Below the pieces are notes generated by a model. It was given only the letters and a program-made list of their open reading frames with translations, did not search any database and had not been told where the DNA came from. A stretch of DNA of 64,000 bases, taken from positions 8,724,293-8,788,292 of the forward strand of contig NC_086360.1 in the NCBI RefSeq assembly GCF_036324505.1, written 5' to 3'. Positions within the stretch are counted from its first letter, which is position 1, and each line of letters begins with the position of its first letter. This stretch comes from Eleginops maclovinus (taxonomy: Eukaryota; Chordata; Actinopteri; Perciformes; Eleginopidae). A program made the translations under genes and the position numbers. Positions 57,830 to 64,000 of the stretch are shown in pieces.

Positions 57830-58330
57830 CTGTGGTGTAAGGTAACTAAGTACATGTAATTAAGATAAAAATGGAGGTAATTGTACTTGAGTATTTTCAC
57901 ATTACTTTATACTTTTACTGCACTACATTTTGTGGGAAATGTTGTATTTTTGACTCCACTTCATTTATTTGATATATTTAGTTACTTTACAAATGTAGTT
58001 TATTAAAAACAACACACATTATAATGTATAACTATAGGTTAGACCACCCACGAGCATATGAAGTAATTCAAATACACCCCACATTTACCAAGTGCAACAC
58101 TGAAGTGTTAAACACATAAAAGCAACACTAACTGTAATAACAATAATTTTGAAATATCTGTTGCCTTAAAAAGGCCTTTTTGTATGATGAGTATTTTTAC
58201 TTTAGGTACTTTTTTTAACGATAACATACTTTTGTTTTAGTAAAATTTTGATTGCAGGACTTTTACTTGTGATGGTGTATTTTAAAACTATAGTATTCCT
58301 ATTTTTACTTAAGAGAACTTCCACCTCTGA
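57830..58330 (+). repeat. hAT-like palindromic repeat copy
   Basis: Left end GTGGTGTAAGGTAACTAAGT, right end AGAACTTCCACCTCTGA, inverted relative to each other, with an AT-rich body. Same family as 30332-30882. Confidence 0.7.
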
Positions 58331-61300
58331 TTACAAAGACAACTTTTGTATACTGTAGTTTGCTCTGTACACTTTGGGGGGAACTTTGTCTCATGTGATT
58401 CCATTTTAGGCCAATTTACATTTTATAACATAAATAAATGTTAACTAAATGTTAAATACAGCCGTCAAACTGGCTTAGTTTTTTTGTTATTACCTACCCA
58501 AATGTATCTTGCAACCCTTAGAAGGGGGTTGACCCTCGGGATTTTGGAACTACTGTACTGCTAAACTTCATACAAAGTAGTTCAAACTATCTCTGCCTCA
58601 ACCAGCTACAACAGTACATTTATTTTTCAAAATGCAACAATCTTATGATGTCATTTATCATACTTTATCCCTCACTGCGGCCCTTTTCCCGCAGAATAAG
58701 TACCTTTTGTTTTAAATGATAATCTGATGAACACTTTTGTACTGGTGTAGTTGATTGCATTAATTACTATATATCATATATATTAATTATAATTATTTCC
58801 TTAGAGCTTGAACATCACCATCTGCTGTAACTGATTGGTAGACCATGTTAAAAAAAATCTGAAAAAAAAGAAAATTATTCAGCCTTATAGTAGGATTTGA
58901 ACATTCCCCCAAAAATAATTGAAGGCGCAATCTATCAGAAGTAAGAGGCAAATCGGAGGAGCGAACAAGTACGAAGAAGGCAAATAATTGACCTTCTCTA
59001 CACATCCTACAATAATTGCTCATAAACAAGCTGAACTCTCCACCTGAACTGCATGCTCTGGGCTTGGGGGAAAGGTACTTCACAATACTGCTGGCTAAAC
59101 AAACTTCCCGCTGGCCTTGAGGCACGAGAATTAGGGGTACAATCTTCCCTGGGTGAACGAAAAACCACAGCAGAAAGCACTGAGAACCCAGTCTAGACAC
59201 TAGGAAAGTGAAAGCTATGTTTAGAATCCTGGAGTAAGCCTGCCAGCTTGTAAGATCTGATGGAGAGGAATTCTCACTCGACTGGAAAGAGAGTTTTTCT
59301 CAGGGCGGCGCTCACTCCATCATCCACAAGGGCGGAGTATTCTCTATTACCACATCAGCGTACAATTCATGCACCTCTCCATACTCAAGGAAACGGGAGG
59401 TTATCTGCAAACGGGTGCACCTGGATTACACCTGCAACATCTGGCTCACACATCACTCCCTCTCTTTTTTTACTACTTTCTTCTTCTCTGATTTCCTCCT
59501 TCCTCTTCGCTCCTCCTCCTCTTCATGCTTTCCTTTCCCTCTCTCTCTTGCTCTGCACTGCTATAATTAAGGCAATTAAGTCTTCAGAAGACTCTGCACT
59601 GCTATTATGCTGTAATTTCATGTTGCCTCCTGGCTTTACGGTTTATTAAAAGATAAAGGCATACTTTTCTCCCATGGATTTTCTTATATGTGGTCGCCCT
59701 TTTTTTTCTTCTCTCCTTTCTCACTCGCTCTCAGTGCAGGCATGTTTGCCAAGACATTATTTACATTCAACTAAAATAAAATCAAGTTTTCAACGTGGCT
59801 ATGCGTCATCTGATTGGAAGCTCATGCACCCCGGCGAAGTTTAAAGCAACTTGGTTTTTTTTCTTTCTCCTGCACAAATTGTACTTTTTGCACATGTCAT
59901 CTGTGTTATCGTGACTTTTTCATTATAACAACAAGATTAAGTCATTTCACGAAGCACATTACTCACCATCTTCCTGGTATCCTGCCGTTTGATGTTAACA
60001 CTTGGCTGACAGACTGGTAATCTGTCATAACATTTTATAATGTTTACAGATACTTGACATATTCGTGTTGGCTCTGTTACTTATAATCAACTGGTTTGAC
60101 ACCCTCGCCCTGCTGGAGCTACTACCTGCTGTGTCACGAAAACTTGCAAAATCCTTGTTCCCACATAAACACTGTCCTGAAACCATTTACAATGTGAACT
60201 GAAATAACCTTATTGAGCTTAATCCTGCCAATAACTTTTTCATGATTCCCCTTCCACTCATATTAAAGGTTTTGACCAGCAGCCAAGAAAATTCACTCCT
60301 GAATTGCAGATTAAAAGGCAGAAAAAATACATTAAAACACTCTTTGGTCAGTATTTCTTCTAAATTTTTCCCTTTACCTTCCCAAACTTTTGAACTTTGC
60401 CATATTCCTGTTTAATATTAATTGAAATGTTTTTAAGCCCCTGGCTGGAGCGTTTAACACAAGTCCCAGGACGTCTGAGGCACCGTTCCTCGAGCTGCAT
60501 AAAACATGTTTACAAAGCACATTAAAAAAAATCCACTTTTGTGTCACACCGGCAGAGGACTGAGGCTGCCAAGCATCCTCGAGATTCTCTCTGTTGGCCG
60601 CTTTTATATAAACGGACAGTTTACCGAACGTAAACACACAGGGGAAAGAATCACTTGAATCTCTCAGTGAGCTCAGGGACTGCCATTAATATCAAACTGC
60701 AGATGAGAGGCGAGGTCAGGAAGGGAACGCAGAACTCTTTAGAGAGCGTTGCGTTGATTTGGAAACGTATTTAGTGAGACGATGATTTTAAGGTTGAAGC
60801 TGGATTTCCAAGTGCTTCCGAAAAGGTTTCATTTTCTTCAGCAGCTAGTCACTAACCTGTCTGTCTGCCGTTTGGTGATTGCAGATAGTGAAAATGTCAA
60901 ACTAGTCTTTTCCACATTCGTATTCAACCACATTAATGCCTCAAATATCAAGCAACACCTTGTCACATGTCTTTGCATCATGTAGGGAAAAAGGTGCAGC
61001 ACGTTTGAGCCACAATTCTAAACGTTTAAACCGGTTATAAATGTAAATTAATCATCACATACAAACACGTTCATGGCGCCTGCTATACTGCATTCAGGAC
61101 TGTGTATCAGATATTATTACATTTTCTAAGTTGGCATTACCGGATATCATATCTTGTTCATGAATGCTTGATTCGAATCCAAATTGTGCAAATGTTATGC
61201 TTTTTATGCTAGTGACCTGATGAGATATCTCAGGAATTGAAAGTACATTTCGTTAGGTGTTGGTATCATGTCTCATAATGGAGCAACAGAGGGGTTTGTG

Positions 61301-61969
61301 GGTAAACTGCACCCCAGAGAGAGAGAAAAGGAGAGAGACAGAGATTTGGGGCGGATGTAATGACCTCACTATCAGACAAAGACAGGGCCCACTCCAGGTA
61401 CACTGATCCCCGACTCTGCCTCGGTGTTGTACATCATGAACATGACCAGCCAGCATGCACACATGCACACTGATACAGATGGTAATGACTATCTGTGCTA
61501 CTGTGTTGCCATCCCTGAAAAAAATATCAGTTCCCATGGGTGAAGGAGCTTCTTTCCACTGGTTTAAATCCCCATATGGGACACAGAGATGTGAGACAAA
61601 CAGACAAATAAGAGCTTGCTCCACTTAGAAACCATTTTCTTTTAAGGAGGGAGATAGAGGGCATTTTCTGGATTGGTGTGAAAAGCTTCTTTTTAAAAAA
61701 AGGTGCTAATGTCATCTATGGGGGGAAAGACCTCTGGGATACTAAAACAACAGATCAGAGGAGTTGAGGTTTCCTTCAAATGATGCTTCTACCATCATCT
61801 AGCTCCAAGTGGACATATCTCTAGAGCTAAAAAATATTTCTGACAAACCAGTAAGCACCACTGACCCCCTCCACCGCCAACTCTGTCTCTGCCTCAGCGC
61901 ACAATGTGGGGTGGCCATTCACCCACCATTGCATAACCAGAATTATACAAGAGAATTGTGCTATGAAAA

Positions 61970-62104
<135 letters not shown>

Positions 62105-64000
62105 CACCTCTGAGGGGGCCTGCCAGTGGACCTTGGCAAAAGGCCGGCCCCATTAAAGAGTTGAGAGAGTGAGGTGTACTGGGGAGCACTCCCTCGTTAT
62201 GAGACCCATATATTATATATAGTCTCTCTTTCATACTTATCCACTTCCTGTATATTCATATTTAGTGAAAATGTTAAATGTGTCCATAGTTTTGAAAACT
62301 TTTAACTCCTGGTCAAGTTCATAATATTCTTTACTTATTCTTTGGTGAGATTGTTCCTGATTTAATTGAATGTGTTTACTTTACACAGAGATTAAATCAG
62401 ATAATTAACTTTATTCATTTTTTTTATATAATCATAATGAAATAAACAAAGAATTCCACAAAAAATGCATGTCAAATGTTTTAGTGTATAAATTACAATT
62501 TGTGGGATTTCTAAACATAAGTGTTTTTTTTATAAATGATATGTAACTTGAGTCTATTTCCGAAGCATGTTGGGATGTGACAGACCATTCTAAATGACCA
62601 AATGACTTGCAGAAAAGCAAGAAAAATAACTTTACTACTCTTAGAGGATGACATTCAAATGAAAACATCTTGGTACAAAAAAACAAACTATTCCGGCCAA
62701 AATCAGGACCAGGGTTACGAAACAAAGAGATATTTCTAAAACATTTAAACACTTGTCATGATGTGGCAATGAAGAAGGATTTCTCAGGAAACACTGTGGT
62801 TTTATTCGAATAACTAAAACAAGACTGTTTTAGAACCTTAATTAAGTTATGGTTTAAATGTGTCTATCCTATCCTTTCCAGGGCATGAGTTTTGATGAGA
62901 AAATGGAACAGCCTGTAAAGATACGATACGTAATACATGGGTGATGAGGCTCATGTGCTGGACTCAAAGTTCTTGTGTAATTTAAACATTTTTCTTTTTC
63001 TAAATATACATGCTTGTCTTGCTTGTTGTGCGCCACATGCAGCATTTCCTGTCCCTCCCCGGTTTGATGTCTTGTGGCGTCAGACGCGCACTCTTACACA
63101 AACACAGATGCAAACGTATTGACTCAGACCGCCGCTAATCAAGGAGCCTTTGATTTTTCTCCCCACTCCGCTGCCCACTGCTCTGCCCTGCCGAGACCAA
63201 ACGCTGGGGCCGGAGGAATGGACAACCGCTAATTAAATTTCCTCTACTTTCCTCTCCATCCCTCCCATGTTGTTTCTTTTACCGGTTTTGGGCTCTGGCC
63301 CTTTGTGATTCACAGGAAAATAAACACACTTTCCGGCCAGGGACAAAAATACCTCTTTTTAAGTGCTTCTTCTCCACCTAGTGTCTATACTAGGGTTTGG
63401 ATGAAAGTGACAGGAAGTCTTGGTTAAAGAATAATAAGTAATAACCATAGGGTTTATTAAATGAATTAATCTGTAGTGATTAGACCTACTGTGAGGCAAA
63501 AAGGGTTGAAAAAAAATCTATGTTTTCATTAGATGATAGCTCAAGAGAGGGAAATTGAATACGGTGGGAAAAAGTAAAGATAAGCAAAACACTACATTTA
63601 TACTTGCTGCAAGTCTCCTGGCACATAGTAGATCAAGTGTTTTTCAACCTTTTAAGATAGTCGAAGATAGCCTTAAACGAAAGCAATAGATCAAACTGGT
63701 ACAAAAGATGTAAGGCAGTCTGAGAGAGTTTTAAACAAAGCCTGTCTTATTTAAATATAAAGTACTTACTGATAAGATTTCAACCTGGAGTTTCAAATTT
63801 TCATTTTGGGTTTTAATGTCATGGACTGCAGTGGCAGCAGCCCTCCATCTGTTTCCTCGAATGATGCATTAAGGCACATCATTGAGTGTATGCAACAGGT
63901 TTTTGGTAGCACTCAGAGCAACATACAATTACCATAGTAACGAGCATAATTTGAAAGAAAATTTAGACTCAAAGTGTAAAAATATTCTACAAGTAGCGCA

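Noticed and set aside
58793..59200. 135-codon minus-strand frame in the znrf3 intron
   Set aside because: I tested it as a missing PA-domain exon; it has no PA-domain likeness and no suitable splice sites.

Overview
The window is vertebrate nuclear DNA, almost certainly from a ray-finned (teleost) fish. Genes are split into short exons with GT/AG introns. Dinucleotide (CA/TG)n tracts are long and frequent. The dispersed repeats are typical of fish: an IR/DR Tc1/mariner element, TTAA/TA-type MITEs, tRNA-type SINE remnants and hAT-like palindromic elements. No bacterial operons, CRISPR arrays, rRNA or tRNA genes were seen.

Layout: (1) 1-13282 is non-coding and is best read as intron upstream of kremen1. 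(2) 13283-22568, plus strand: six 3' exons of kremen1 (WSC domain, CUB domain, Ser/Thr-rich stalk, transmembrane helix, cytoplasmic tail), with a long 3' UTR to a poly(A) signal near 25510. The kringle exons are not in the window. (3) 28453-33110, minus strand: a small gene I cannot name with confidence. Its exons are in phase and encode about 133 residues with a basic KRKR-like segment; ccdc117 is a weak candidate from position only. (4) 34179-39022, plus strand: complete coq5 (seven exons, 328 codons), the mitochondrial C-methyltransferase of coenzyme Q synthesis. (5) 39411-43490: a repeat-built spacer holding two Tc1 transposase pseudogenes, one of them in a full 1601-bp element with TA target duplication, plus satellite-like and hAT-like repeats. 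(6) 45117-54687, minus strand: six 3' exons of znrf3 (end of the PA domain, transmembrane helix, RING-H2, long Ser-rich tail). (7) 54688-64000: znrf3 intron with no exon seen; earlier exons lie beyond the window.

kremen1 and znrf3 both act at the cell surface to lower Wnt signalling: Kremen with Dickkopf removes LRP5/6, while ZNRF3 ubiquitinates Frizzled/LRP6 for turnover. They are also near neighbours in human 22q12. coq5, which is elsewhere in human (12q24), sits between them here. coq5 and znrf3 converge tail to tail across the transposon-rich spacer. I saw no new biological system. The most unusual points are a decayed duplicate of the small gene's exon beside matched (TG)n tracts, a possible frameshifting cassette exon in that gene, a 42-bp alternative donor in kremen1, a MITE 11 bp past a kremen1 exon, and the composite structure of the coq5/znrf3 spacer.
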